Source: Burhinus oedicnemus (Eukaryota > Chordata > Aves > Charadriiformes > Burhinidae). Taken from it: a stretch of DNA of 64,000 nucleotides. The position numbers and the translations under genes were made by a program. Each line of letters begins with the position of its first letter. Within the stretch, counting starts at the first letter, position 1. Below are positions 25,248 through 39,200 of the stretch, piece by piece. The notes below the pieces were generated by a model that saw only the letters and a program-made list of their open reading frames with translations, was not told the DNA's origin and did no database searches. The DNA is taken from the NCBI GenBank assembly GCA_008921705.1, contig VFFE01009152.1, positions 429,866-493,865 of the forward strand. Reading direction: 5' to 3'.

Positions 25248-28200
25248 TGTTGGGTTTGGTTTTTTTGGTTTTGTGGGGGGACATGGGACCTTCCATAGGA
25301 CTTTATTACTACTCAGGTGCCAAGACTAAAGGTTAAGCTGCTCTGTCAGTGTGGATTTTCTGCTTCAAACCTGGTGACGTTCACAGTACTTTGAACTTCA
25401 CATTGGAACATTTTGCTGTGCTGCAGGCAAAAAACCAAAAATCTTACTATGCTGTGGTTAAAAGTATGTCATCAAGACTGAAGTCTCCTGAAGACTTTGA
25501 ATGCAAGAACAATGCAGTTGATATCATGTAACTGAAAGTATGCAGTGGATGGAGAACTTAAGAAATGCATTATTAAAACTGTTGAATGGGACTTTTGTAA
25601 CTTTTGTTCTTGTTCTATAACAGGTGTTTGCATAATATCAGAACTGGTGAAGCTCACTTCCTCCCCTGCAGTGGATTTGTTTGCCATTTCCCATATCTTA
25701 GAATCATAGAACAGTTTGGGTTAGAAGGGACCTTTAAAGATCATCTAATCCACCCCCCTTGCAATAAGCAGTTACATCTTCGAATAGATCAGGTTGCTCA
25801 GAGTCCCATCCAACCTGATCTTGAATGCTTCCAGGGATGGGGCATCTATCACCTCTCTGGGCAACCTGTGCCAGTGTTTCACCACCCTCATTGTAAAAAG
25901 TTTCTTCCTTTATATCTAGTCTGAATTTACCCTCTTTCAGTTTAAAACCATTACCCCTTGTCCTATCACTACAGGCCCTGCTAAAAAGTCTGTCCTCATC
26001 TTGCTTATAAACCCCCTTTAAGTATTGAAAGGCCACAATAAGGTTTCCCCAGAGCTTTCTCTTCTCCAAGCCGAACAACCCCAATTCTCTCAGCCTGTCC
26101 TCGTAGGAGAGGTGCTCCAGCCCTCTGATCGTTTTTGTCGCCCTCCTCTGGACCTACTCTAACAGGTCCATGTCTTTCCTGTGCTGAGGGCTCCAGAGCT
26201 GGATGCAGTACTCCAGGTGGGCTCTTCCCAGAACGGAGTAGAGGGGCAGAATCACCTCCCTCAACCTGCTGGCCACATTTCTTTTGATGCAGCTTTTTGG
26301 GCTGCAGGCACACATTGTCAGCTCATGTCCAGCTTTTCATACACCGATACACCCAAGTCAACTCCTGATACACCCAGGTCCTGATACACCCAAGTTCCTC
26401 TCTGCAGGGTGCTCTCAATCCCATCTTGCAATAACCTTTGCAGTACTCTCAAATCTTATCTTGCAGTAATACAGTGCTGTCCTTGCATATGAAGAGCTTC
26501 TGTCTCCTCACAACTTTATTTGTTTAAAATTCCTTCCCCTTTCTTAGAGATGTTTAAAACTGTTCCCAGGTTTTGGGGCATGTAGATGGCATGGGGAATC
26601 ATAATTAAATTCTTATTTTGTGAAACAGCAGACTGATAAACTTCCCGGAGTGAAGATTTTGTAGCTAAAGAATTATTGTTGCATTGCCAGCTGGGCTTCA
26701 GTTGCAGTTTTGACATTTATGAAACTTCTGCTTTTTACAAAGAAAGCCTTATGATTAGTGGGTAATTTCTTTCAGTAACTGGGTACATTAGAGCTGTAGC
26801 AAATGCTGACAATTTATGGATTTCATCTTACCATGTTGCAAAAAGAGTACGAGATATAATAAATGTATATCTTATCAGGGTGGAGTAAGTGTTCTCTTAA
26901 CAGTTGTTCAGAATATATAGGTGCAGTGACAAGTGATATGCCACACGTTATGGATTAGTATTTTAGTGCGGTTAAAGGTTTGTGATAGTTCCTACGAGAA
27001 GAAAAATTAACTGAGAGGCCTAGATTTATCACTGACATAGCTGGTTTTAGACCTTTTTTTCTCTAAAAGTGGGTAACGTTGCTCAATGGACTCTGAAATC
27101 CTAGTCTTAATCTGAGCAAGACGCCAGTTTTAGTGACCAAGTGTGTGCTAACAGAAGTACCGCATATTCAGAGTTGTTTTTTAGTTGCTGTTAGCTGTAA
27201 TCAGCATGGAGAGTAATGGTCAGGATCCTTTCTGGCATAAGACTCCAGGCTGTTTTAATTAGTTTGACAGTATGTTCTTTTGACTGTCAAGGTCTATTTT
27301 TTGATTGTTTTTTTTGTGTTTTTTTTCTCTTATTTTGGGGCGTTGGGGTGGGAATTTTGTAAGTTTTTGGGGGATTTTTTTGTTGTGTTTTTTTTTTCTT
27401 TTTAATGCCAGGGGAGTAGAGGGAGCATGAAAGAGAATGAGAACTAGAAAAATCTAACTGTCGTCTTTTGTTCACTTTCTTACAGTAACATCTTTAAGAT
27501 TAACCCTGGCCCGTGGGCCTGTCGTAGGTCCTATCATATCCATATCCCTGTTGTATCCAGAAATGGTGTAAAGGCATGTGAAGAAAGCAGTGCTTTGAGG
27601 TAGAAAGACAAAAGTAGTGTCTATCTTAAAGGCTACAATCATAAAATATGAAAACATAGCAGGAAGTTAGAAATTGTCTTCCTCTGCTTAACATTCGACC
27701 AGTGATTTTAAAAATAATGTATTATTCTGGATTTGTTTTGTGGTGTCCATCATGTTGTTATCACTGCAGATCTGTCATGGGTGATGCTTGCTATAAGAGA
27801 AAGTTAGGTGATGAATTTATGTTTCCCTTAGCTTTCAAATTCTTATATTGAGGAATACAAGATGTGGTGGTAAAGATCACAAAGGCAGCTGAGTACTGAT
27901 TCCTTAATATATTAATAATTGACTCACTGCCTTTTTAGGTAGATGCTATGCAAATAATAAAGATTGTATTTTGCACCCTGTTCATATATACCCATATACA
28001 ACATCATTATATATGTTGTCTATGGCTATATGTGATTTCCCCTTCAGCAAGGGGAAATCATGCCTGATCAACCTGATGGCCTTCTATAATGGCATGACTG
28101 GCTGGGTAGATGAGGGAAGAGCAGTGGACGTTGAATACCTCAACTTCAGCAAGGCTTTTGACACTGTCTCCCATAACATCCTTGTAGGTAAACTTAGGAA

Positions 28201-30179
28201 GTGTGGGTTAGATGAGCACACAGTGAGGTGGATTGAGATCTGGCTGAATGGCAGAGCTCAGAGGGTTGTGATTAGTGGCACAGAGTCTAGTTGGAGGTCT
28301 GTGACAAGTGGTGTTCCCCAGGAGTCAGTACTGGGTCCAGTCTTATTGAACTTATTCATTAACGACCTGGATGAGGGGACAGAGTATACCCTCAGCAAGT
28401 TTGCTGATGATGCGAAACTGGGAGGGGTGGCTGACACACTGGAAGGCTGTGCTGCCATTCAGCATGACCTGGACGGGCTAGAGAATTGGGCAGAGAGGAA
28501 CCTAGTGAAGTTCAACGAGGGCAAGTGTAGGGTCCTGCACCTAGGGAGGAATAAGCCCATGCACCAGTACAGGTTAGGGGTTGACCTGCTGAAAGCAGCT
28601 CTGTGGAAAGGGACCTGGGAGTCCTGGTGGACAACAAGTTGACCATGAGCCAGCAATGTGCTCTTCTGGCCAAGAAGGCCAATGGTATGCTGGGGCGCAT
28701 TAGAAAGAGCATGCCCATCAGGTCGAGGGAGGTTATCCTGCCCCTCTACTCTGCCCTGGTGAGGCTGCACCTGGAGTACTGTGTCCAGTTCTGGGCTTCC
28801 CCTGTTCAAGAAAGACAAGGAACTACTGGAAAAAGTCCAGCGGAGGGCTATGAAGATGGCCAAGGGACTGGAGCATCTCTCTTATGAGGAAAAGCTGGGA
28901 GACCTGGGTCTGCTTAGCCTGGAGAAGACTGAGAGGGGATCTCATCAATGCTTATAAATATCTAATGGGCAGGTGTCAAGAGGATGGGGCTAGACTTTTT
29001 TCAGTGGTGCCTGGCAACAGGACAAGGGGTAATGGGCACAAACTTGAATATAGAAAATTCCGTCTCAACATGAGGAAAAACTTCTTTAATTTGAGGGTGG
29101 CAGAGCACTGGAACAGGCTGCCCAGAGAGCTTGTGGAGTCTCCTTCTCTGGAGATACTCAGAACCTGCCTGGACGCGATTCTGTGCAACTTGCTCTAGGT
29201 GAACCTGTTTTGGCAGGGGGTTTGGACTAGATGATCTCTGAAGGTCCCTTCCAACAGCTATGATTCTGTGATATTATTTCTAATTATAGTCCATACCAGT
29301 GCTTTCAGCTGGCAACTTTTTAGGACAGTGGGGTTGTATTACATAGAGGTTAAGACACTAGGCTACAGTTTACAAACTCGGGGAAGTCTTGTTGCATTCT
29401 TAGGTATGGCAGTGGGCAGGCAGGTGGGAGTCTTTTTGTTTTTTCTTTTTACCCTGTCAGAAAGTCATTTCACCTCTTCTTACTGTTAGGGAAAATGGGC
29501 TCAGAGACAATATATTTACTCTTACTACTGTTATTGGGACCATTACTGTCCTGCTTCATATAGCTCCATATTATTTGTAAACTGTCAGATTAGGCTTCAT
29601 TACTTCAGCAACCAAAACAGGTTTAATGAAGCTTATATTTCAGTCATCTGTACCTAACTCAGTAAGGCTAGAATTACTCTCAAAGTTTTAGTGGGGAGAG
29701 GCAAAGGTATTGATGCAGCTGGAGGGTTGCTTGCATTTTCCTGAGCTCTTGGCAGGTGGACACAAGTGATAAAGAAATTATTTGTCTAACATTGTGTACT
29801 GAAGAACTGTCACTTCAGAATAACTAATGAGTATAGAAAAATGAACAGCAGTGTGAGGCTTGCATTTATGCTTTTTGTTTTGAAGGATTTTACTTGAGGA
29901 TTGAAATTCCCTTAGATCTTTTTAATGCTCAGAAGATGAAAATACTTTTGTAGTGTTCAATAAACTGTGTTATGAAATACTGAAATGCATTTGCCTTTCC
30001 CATTGTTCATTGAGGCTGCTGATAAGAGTTGTTTTTGGAGGGAAATGACCTTTGAAATCTGCGTAGAATATTTGTTTCTAGAAGTTAAAACGGCAAGGGA
30101 GTGGGTATCCTGTTACTTAATAAGACTTTCTTTTCTCGAGTAGACCTCGGTCTCAGCAGGCAAGCTTGGTTAAGTGCAG

Positions 30180-30212
<33 letters not shown>

Positions 30213-33200
30213 ACTGTACTTAAAAGAATGGAACGGAATTCTACAATGCTGGGTAAGATAATTGAGCTGTCTTGCACTTTTAAATCTGCTCTTAAAGGGC
30301 AAAACTTTGAGGTTACACTGAAACCATATCTAACTGTAGAAGAAAAAAGGCTTGCTGCTGCTGATCAATATGAATATATGGAGCAGTATTTTACTCTGTA
30401 AGTATCTAATGCTTCCTAATCCTGAATCATAATTTTTTAGAAAAGATTAAAAAAAATTACATCGTTTCATGTAGCAATTAGTTTCCAAATCAAGAATCTG
30501 TGGTTTTCTCTTATTTTTCTTTTTTTTCCTCCTCCTGCTTTTCTTTTATGGAAGCAAGGCTGTAAGCAGGACTTCGTTTTTCAATTTCTGTTTTATATCT
30601 TCCCTGTTAACATTTCAAAATGTTTTAATTGAAAAGTGTGATAGAATATTTTCTATAAGCAGTTAGAAGTACATTTTCATCATTAAATACTTCTTTCTTC
30701 TGTCTTCACATCTTAAATTCACCTTTTGCCTTTTTAGTTTGTATTTATTACACTGGTAATTCATACTTATCCTGTGATTGTGGTCTTTTTTTTGTCATTC
30801 CTAGCTTCTGGGAGGTAGTCTTCAGTATGTACTTGAATCTTGTGCTGTGTAACTTCCTTCATTTTTACTACTTGATCCTCAAATTCACATTATTATTTCC
30901 ACGTTTTCTACTTTCTCACTTGCAAATTTTGTTGACATACTCTTATTTTTTCATGTTAGCTTTTTTGTTAACTGTTTTATTAGGTAAATGTATTCCCAGA
31001 CTTGAATCTTAAGCAGTTCCTACAACATCTTATTCATGCAGTGCTTTTTGGTTCTTGAGACAGATACTAATTTATTTGAAAAGTAATTGCTTTGTTGGTT
31101 GTGCCAAGGAACCAAAGCATCCTCGCACCAATGAGAACTAGGTTCTCACCTATGAGAACTAGGTGATCACAATTTACTAACATCATCCTGTACTCTAGCT
31201 TTTACTGTTGTCTCTATCTCAATTTGTGCATGATTACATGAAATAGCAGTAGGAAACTGGAAGCAGAAGCGTAGGACTGGAAGCAACTTTCTAAATGAAG
31301 TCCAGTCTTCTGCTATGTAACTGGTAACTGTGTTGTATAGTTTGTTTCACAAGCTAAGCTTAAAAGGTAAGGATTAAGACTTAAGCAGGAGGAATTAGAA
31401 GTCTCTGAAATTTCTGTATCCAACTGGAGCAAAGTCTCAGGCAAGGTGCTTCAGGCTGATCTAAAATAACTGAGATTTACTCAGTATCCTATGAGGAATA
31501 GGTGGACAGGAATGGTCAGCAAAATAAGCTATTTCTGTGGCCAAGAACGGTGGGAATAAAGAGAGCTGCCAAAAGTTAAACCAAGCTAGCCTTCCTAAAA
31601 AGTTAATTACAATGGAACTACACAGAGAGATTAAAAGGTAAAAAAAGCAAATTATCAAAGGTATTTTAATACAATCCTAAACCAACAAATACCTGATTGC
31701 TGATACCTAAAATGAGGATATAGAGCTGAGGGAGAAATATGGAGTGTCTAAAAGGAGTGTGAGGATATAGAGGTGAACACAGGCATGCTTGAAGTGAAAT
31801 CAGAAAACCAGAGACCCTAATACGGAGGGAGGTGTGCCTTTATCCCAGGGAGTTGGGAAGAGGGCAATAGGAAAAGGTCTGTGAAATCACAGCATAAGTT
31901 ACTTTTAACAGATCTGTGAACTTGGCATGAAGAAAGTGATACACTGGATGTTACCACTTGCCATGGAAAAGGCGGCCAACTATAAGCATACTAAAATGAT
32001 TTCAACAGTATCCAAAACTACAGGAAAAAAAGTTGCATGGGAAGTATAATTTAAAGGACTGAAGCAAACAAGTAGATAAACATAGCAATAGAAGACTGAC
32101 CACATAGTTCTTTGAACACTTCCAGGAGTAAATAAAAACGGTAAAAACCTTTGAGTGTGATATAGACAAAATAAAGAGTTCCTGGTGATATTTGGGAAAT
32201 GGTGCTGAAGCAGGTGAGGAAATCAACTACTTCCACCTTTGTTCTTTTAAAGATAATACTTAAATATTAAGCTGTCAAATGAAGCCAGTATTTACAACAG
32301 GCCATCTGTATTAGGTTGTTCTAGTATTTAATGAAACACTTGGTTTTGAAAAAGCAGTTAGACTTCAATTGGAAGTTGCATGTAGGTATCTGCATCCTGA
32401 ATTTTGCATGTTTTTCTTCTGGCTTATTAGGAAAAAATGTTGTTTGGGTTTTTTCCCCATCTGGTTGTGGTTCTTAATTTTGTGGATGTATACTGAAGTA
32501 TGTGGGTGGTGTGGATTTCTCATGGAGGGGCAAGGAATAAATGCAGTACTGCATCTGAAAATACAAGGAAAATCATCTCTATTAGAGTGACTCTAACCAC
32601 TCGCAAGTAGGAAGAGTGCTGTTTAAACTTTTATGAAGGAATGGATGTCAACATTTTGTCTCATTATAACTAATTCTGGCTTTGGCTTAAACCTTTTTCT
32701 TCCCCATTTGAAATTCTGAGGGCAATGATAAATCCCAATATATCTAGGTTTCACATTCACTTTTGAAATCCTGTCTGGATTTCAATGTTGCTCTTCAGTA
32801 TGTGAAAGCTCACAGGGTTTGTAAGCTTGGGAAGTTTTCAGAGTTCTTTGGAATATTGCAAGTGTATCTTCTTCAGCTATTGTTTGCTTTGTGTTTTTAG
32901 TACTTGAGCAATCTAGGCATTACAAAAGGCTATTTCTTCAAAAAATAATTTTTGTAAACTTTGAGTCTATAAATGCAGTTAGACTGTGATCTCTTTGCAT
33001 CTAAAAAGCCAAGCAGGGTGAGGTTTCTTATTAGTGATGGCTAATGATACGCTATATCCATGAGAGAAAGTCCTTATTGACTTCTGTTTTCATGTGAGAA
33101 TTTTATTTCGGCTGTGAAAAGTGCTTGGACACTATATGTGTCTAATCATCAGGCCATCTTAATCTTATGGCATGTAGAATAGATGTACTACAGATCTGAG

Positions 33201-36200
33201 GCTTTTAGTCCTGAGGACAGGGGATAGCAATTTACAGTCCAGGAATGCAAATGAAAACATATGGTTTTTACATATGAAAACATATGGTTGATTCTCATTG
33301 AAATTCAGACCTTGTTGAAGTCCACTATTGGACTTTTCCATGGTTTATGTAAACTGATAATATATTTTAACACAAGTATGTCCATCTAAGGCTATTACAT
33401 CTGGCCCTCATTGGGGGAAAATGGAGGAGCAAATGAGTCGCTTGTTCAAATTGAGCTCTTTTCTTGCCTCAAGACTTCAACCTTCCAGCCAATGTTCAGC
33501 TAACAGCAGATTAAAGTTGTATGGGCTTACACTATTGTTGGAATCTGATAGATTCTTTTACTAAACATTTGATTATACTAGGCCAGCATGTTAACAAATA
33601 CAATTTAAAAGTGAGCAAGAGGGAGCGGTGCTTCACCTTAAGTTGCTGAATTGATGCAAGAATATAAAAATGGCATTCTGGTGTGTTTTTTTTTTTTACT
33701 TTTTCTAATTGATGGTTTACTGTGTTTCTACCACAGAAATGAAGACCTAAAACAAATGTTGGAAAGCAGTAAAGATTCTGCAAAGCTGGATGCTATGAAA
33801 AGAATTGTTGGGGTATGTGATTCTTTTATTATTATTTTTATTTGTTAGTGTATCTACTTTTTGTTATTATTTTTATTTTTTGGATGTGAATACTGTTTTA
33901 ACTTTACAGATCAATGTACCAAGTCAGCATCTGAATCTCTAAATGGTGTTCAAAAGCTACTGTGAAGTCATTGATTTGGAATTTTGTGTAGAAATTCTAG
34001 AATCAAAGTATATGCCCTCATATACTTTAAAAATATTTATGTAACAGTGCCAATATGCCTGTAAATATTTTCAGCAGGGAGGTGAGATCTTAAATAGGAA
34101 AGGGTTTCTTCAGAGTAGCTTCAATTGCTGTCTTAATTCAGCAGACAGGAAACAACAGAAATTTGCAGGAGTAAAATAACAAATTGTGTTTACTATTTTT
34201 ACTTTTTGAGATTATATAAGGATTTTTTTTTTTAATTGACTGTGTTGCCTGTGTATTTAACTAAGTATTTCAGGTGAACTGTGTACCCATAGAGGTGAGT
34301 AAATAACGTTTAACACCATTGGGTGTTTAAATCCTATAAACTAAACATCATGAAGTTGATAAAGTCCCTTTATTTCTTCTTAAAAGAATTAGAAGCTATG
34401 AGAAGCTGTTAGGTGTCTGCTTGACTTATTTTGTTTGAGATTTCTGCATTTGATTTCTCTTATTGTTCCCTCAGTCTCCTCTGGATGTGCTGTTCTGTTT
34501 TGCTTGGTTTTTACATGGGTTAATCCCATCCAAACAGGTACCAAAGTGAGCAGGTACAAGTTGTATCATGCTATGGTGTTCTTTCCTCTGACTCTAGAGC
34601 TAGCAATTTCTCCATTATCCTCTAGTGATGAAGGTTTTACTCAAGCTGGTTGTCTTCTGCTTTCGCCTTTGATCCTAGTCCTGCCAGAGACATCAATTAC
34701 CTATTAGATCTGGGTAACCTATCAACTACTATTTCATAACATCATTTTTTTTAAGTGTGTGTGAAAGGTTTCTTGGCTCATCTTCTCCAACATGATGTGG
34801 GATTCCTCAGGGTTTGACCAGGGGGAGTGTGGCATACAGAGGTGCTGTTGCAAGAAATTATGGACTTTAGAAGTACCATGATTTCAACCTGTGGTAACTT
34901 ACATTCTTCTGCTTCCCTCAGAAAAGATCCTTTTTCTGGCCATTGCTGTGAGCAGGGGGGCTGAGGAGACTTACCTATTGCTCCCTTGGTTTGGCATTTC
35001 AAAAGGTGGCCAGATTTCTTTATTTGTATTTGGAAACTGTTGCAACTGAATGTGTATGTATATGGGGGAATTGGAAACTATTAAATTGGGTCAGCTTTAA
35101 ATTTTAAAACAAAGATTTACTAGATTGATTTATTTTTATTTTTTTCCTACAAGCAATGCTCTCATTATAAATGAATGCACAATGAGCAAATGCACTTATT
35201 ATAAATACCTGCTGCTGCTACATATTCAAAGTGCTTCTTAACAACTGTTTCTTTAATTTGCTAGAAGTATATGATACCATGAAGCTGTAGACGTGTAGTT
35301 AAGCACTGATAGCTGTGGTCCTAGGCTGAGATGATCAGGCTGAAGAGCTTGTCAGCAATGGAAGGCAGAACTGAGTTGAGCACATTCTTTCTTCTGCTAC
35401 CCCATTTCCCAGTTCCAGATTTTTGTTCTTTTGTAAGTTCCTAGTCCTTGGTTTCTGTCCCTGTTCTAAGCACTGCTCAATGCTGGAAGAGCACTGCTTT
35501 CCCAGGTGGCAGCAGCTACCTTCTGTTTCTTGGACGTTTCTTCCTTGCTTAGCTGCTGCTTCTTTTCTTAAAGCAGAAACAGCCTTCTGACTCTTAAGGT
35601 TGACCATGACTTGACCGCAAGCAAGTTTTATGAATTACTGGATCCTCTGTTTTCAGTCCCTTCCATATTTTCAAGGTATTTGCTGTTATCCTGTGTTTAA
35701 ACTGTGTTTCTTAACAGATACTTGGTACCAATCTCTTGGTTCACATAACAAACTGAAACAACGAGCTTCACAGGCCGGGACTGGGACCTTGCGCAATTAA
35801 CATAAAGCCTTGTAGCAGTGGTGATAATGTTCTTGCTGGGCACAAAGCTGCTTGTGTGCTACCAATTGTGTGGTTACATTTAGACAGTTCTCAGGGATGA
35901 GATGGGTTTTGCAGAGATGAAAGGCTTCCTCTAGCCTTATTATTAGAGGAAGAAGGAACTCTGTTGCCAGAGTATTGTTCAGTGGGTCTTCCTGGAATGC
36001 TCACTTGCACTAGTTTTAGTTAGAGGAAAAAGCTGTGTGTACCAATAGTTTTCTTACTCTTGTAGTAGATTTCAAGAGACTGAACCTTAATTTGTCCATA
36101 TAGGTGTAATGGAAAAGTACCAGGAGAACACTGCTTGTGGCTCCTTTTGCTGCTTCTTCCTCCTTCAAGGTGGTTTGCAAACTTTTGCAGAGAGTGACTT

Positions 36201-39200
36201 TTAACAACATGATTTCAAGCATAGGAATAGTCCAGTTTAGATCTTTCCACTCCACCTCTTACATGAAGGTGTCTAAGCCTACCTTCAGCTAAAATACATA
36301 TGTGTGACTTTAGTGATCAGTGAGGTCTTTTTTTGTTTTTCAGTATGTTGTCTTTTATGTTTCTTCCTTACGTGCATGCCGTAAAATAATTGCAGTCTTT
36401 GGAAGATTACGAGTAACACTGGTGGTGTAGAAAAAAAATTTGAAAGGTATACAGAACCCTACTATATGCATGGAAACACAGTAGCTGATATTTCTTTTAA
36501 AACATACACTGATATTACAACAACCAAGATATTCTTGTTACCAGGTCTTGAAACCTGTCTGAACTTCTCATCTGGGAAAAAATCTCAGTGGAATTTCACT
36601 CCTGAAGATTTCGGAGCATAAATTTAGGAAACAAATTCACATGCCTGATTTCCTGCAGAGAATTTCATCCATGTCTGTGTGTCTCTCATGAAGAAAAAAA
36701 AGTTTTGTACAGCCTAACATTGCATAGTACTTATTCTAGAATGAAAGTTTCTGTCTGTACAGGAACTCCAGTTATAAAAGACAATACAATTGAAGAATGT
36801 CTAGGCACAGTAACAAAAATGACATGATAGACCTTAGTCTTGGAAAGAACCATTATGTTCTTTTAGGTTAATGATCCATGGGCTAAGGAGGATTTACGCT
36901 AATCATTATGACTTAATGAGTCAAAATACACTCTTTTAAAAGACCCTAAATACATATTTACATGGTACACTGGAGCTTTATGGTTGATCAGTTAAGTAAC
37001 ACAAGTAATGCATAGAGTCATAGTGTTACAGCCTATCAGGGAAGTCTAAGGATCATCGCTATTTTTGAATAACTTAACTTGTGTTGCATCAAGATGAGAT
37101 GATTGATAATATTTTACTCTATGATACTTCTCTGCAGTGCATCTTGCTACTAGGTTCTACTAGACTCTGGTCATTCCGAATCTGGCATTTATTACAAAGA
37201 CCCCCTGGTTCTGACAGCAGTGGTTTAATTTAGCTTCTTAGTTAAAACCCCCTGAAACACGTACAATGTGCTTGCTTCTTAGTTTGTCACTTCCTGTGCT
37301 TCCAGCTGCAAGAAAGAGTTTAAGAAGTTAAGTTGGTTAAATTATAATGTCATGCTGGACAGCTGTGCTTAAACCCTTCTGAAAGACTCACTCAGTAATA
37401 GCTTGAACTACAACTACCTTCTTTTTCTTTTAGTGTCTTTCTTCTAACCTTTTCCAAATATACAATTTGTCAAGGTATTGCCTGGTTTTGTGTTTTTGTG
37501 CTTTTGTTGCCTGAGATCCTAGTTCTTTATGCCCCTAATGTGTTTTATCAATGAAATACACCAACAGGCCTGTGAGTTAGGAATATGAAGTTTAATCAGC
37601 TGTATAATGTTGAATAATGGTGAGAATGTGCGATGGTTATGAACAGCAGCAACTGCAGCTGCGAAACTCATGGTCCTGTGTTGGATCCCTGCATATTTGC
37701 TTGTCTTAGTGAGCTCTTGTCCTTTCTGATTAGCTTGATGTTTGGCTGGCTGGATTCTGCCCTTGACCACAGCTGGGGGTCCTCTGAGTCTGTCTGTATT
37801 CAGCAGCACTGTAGCTTGATACAACACGTTCATGAAATTCCAGGGTTTGCAGCTTGGACATGAAGTACTGGCAGACATTCTGCTGGAATTAGATCTAAGA
37901 AATAAGAGAGTTGTGCAGCTGTAGTATATACTCAAGTATTTTATTCCTTCTAATGTATTTGGTTTCTTATTTATAAGTTCCTCCTTAAGCTGTTCATACA
38001 AGGGCTGAAGATAAACGGGGGTTTTGTTGTTTCTGCTCTTTATTGACACAGTTTTATTGTTTACTACATGCCCTAATTTCATATTTCTGAGGTCAAATGT
38101 GAAAACTATCTTCCTTTTTTAAAAAAAAAAAAAAAAAAGTCCATCTTGGGTAAGTGAAAATTCAAATTTCCAGGAAGTTAAAAAATGGAGATTGCATTCA
38201 ACTATGATGTGTTTAAATCCACAGGCTTGCTATGTGGCTTGAGGAAATCTAAAGCAGCATCTGCATTAGAAAGTTGTACAACCAGAAGTTTGTGTAAAGA
38301 AAACGTTACTCTGATGCTCACTACCAGTACTATGCATAACACTATTGGCTCCAGTGCAGAGGTCTGAGTTGTAGTTGACTTGACAAATGAGATTTGGATG
38401 AAAATAACATCTGTAAGTTTGTAGTTCCAAACTACATAGTGACCAACAAGCCTCAGTTTGAGGGAAGCAGAGACAGCACGCAGATGATATTAGTTAGTTC
38501 CTACTGCACAGGATCATAATTTTGGGAAAATGCAGGAAATAGTATTTTGAAGCACTGAGTTTTGAGAAGTCAATTGAACGCATGCTCCAATTCTTCCCTC
38601 CTCTCCTGGAAATATGTACTTCAGCCTCTATTATTAATAGGAACAAAAAGTTGTTTTTTCCCTGGCTTAAGGCATTGAAGATTTTATTTCCTGCAATAAT
38701 GATTTCAGCAAACTCCTGTCGGTCTCTAATGTGCTGCAATATAGCAGGTCACAGATACGTCTGTTTTCTTCCTTATTTTACACAGATGGATAGTAATAGT
38801 CAAGTTTGAGTCTAATTTTAGCTTTAAAGAAGCTGTTCTTATTTAGCTACTACTTAAAACTTTGGGTTTTTCCGTTCTTTGAAAATAGGTATATTTGTCT
38901 GAGGCCAAATACTGAGCTCTGGTAAGTGAAGGATGCATAAGTGTGCACAGATGACACTTCAGAGTCTTTCAGAACTTACTGTATTAAAATAGTTTTAGAA
39001 ATTGTAACTGTAGTTTTAATAATAGGTGATAAAAGAAAATGGGGTAAGGAATCATACTTAGACTACTTAAATAATCTCGTCCTCTTTTTACTTGTGTTTG
39101 TAAGTTGTGAGTACCCTAAGTCCAGTTTTGAACAGAGATACCTGACACAAAAGAGGAGTGCCTTGAACAGTATTGTTCATCTTGAGTGCTTTTAAGTATT

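Larger units (their letters stand above)
18216..33736 (+). other. AP3B1: AP3B1 intron 1 (15.5 kb)
   Basis: GT-AG intron between exon 1 and the NEDLKQ exon, phase 2. It contains two CR1 copies (25698-26425 minus, 28046-29272 plus), homopolymer tracts, a TA repeat and the candidate cassette exon at 30227-30397. The first kilobase is the GC-rich downstream half of the CpG island; the rest is AT-rich. No other gene is recognised in it. Confidence 0.9.

Noticed and set aside
27300..27410. G/T-rich tract as a functional G-quadruplex
   Set aside because: It has only three well-spaced G-runs and then a 16-base loop; low-complexity sequence explains it better.
37519..38082. 187-codon minus-strand open frame in the AP3B1 intron
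   Set aside because: It has no recognisable domain, no homologue that I recall, and no promoter or splice context; it is probably chance.
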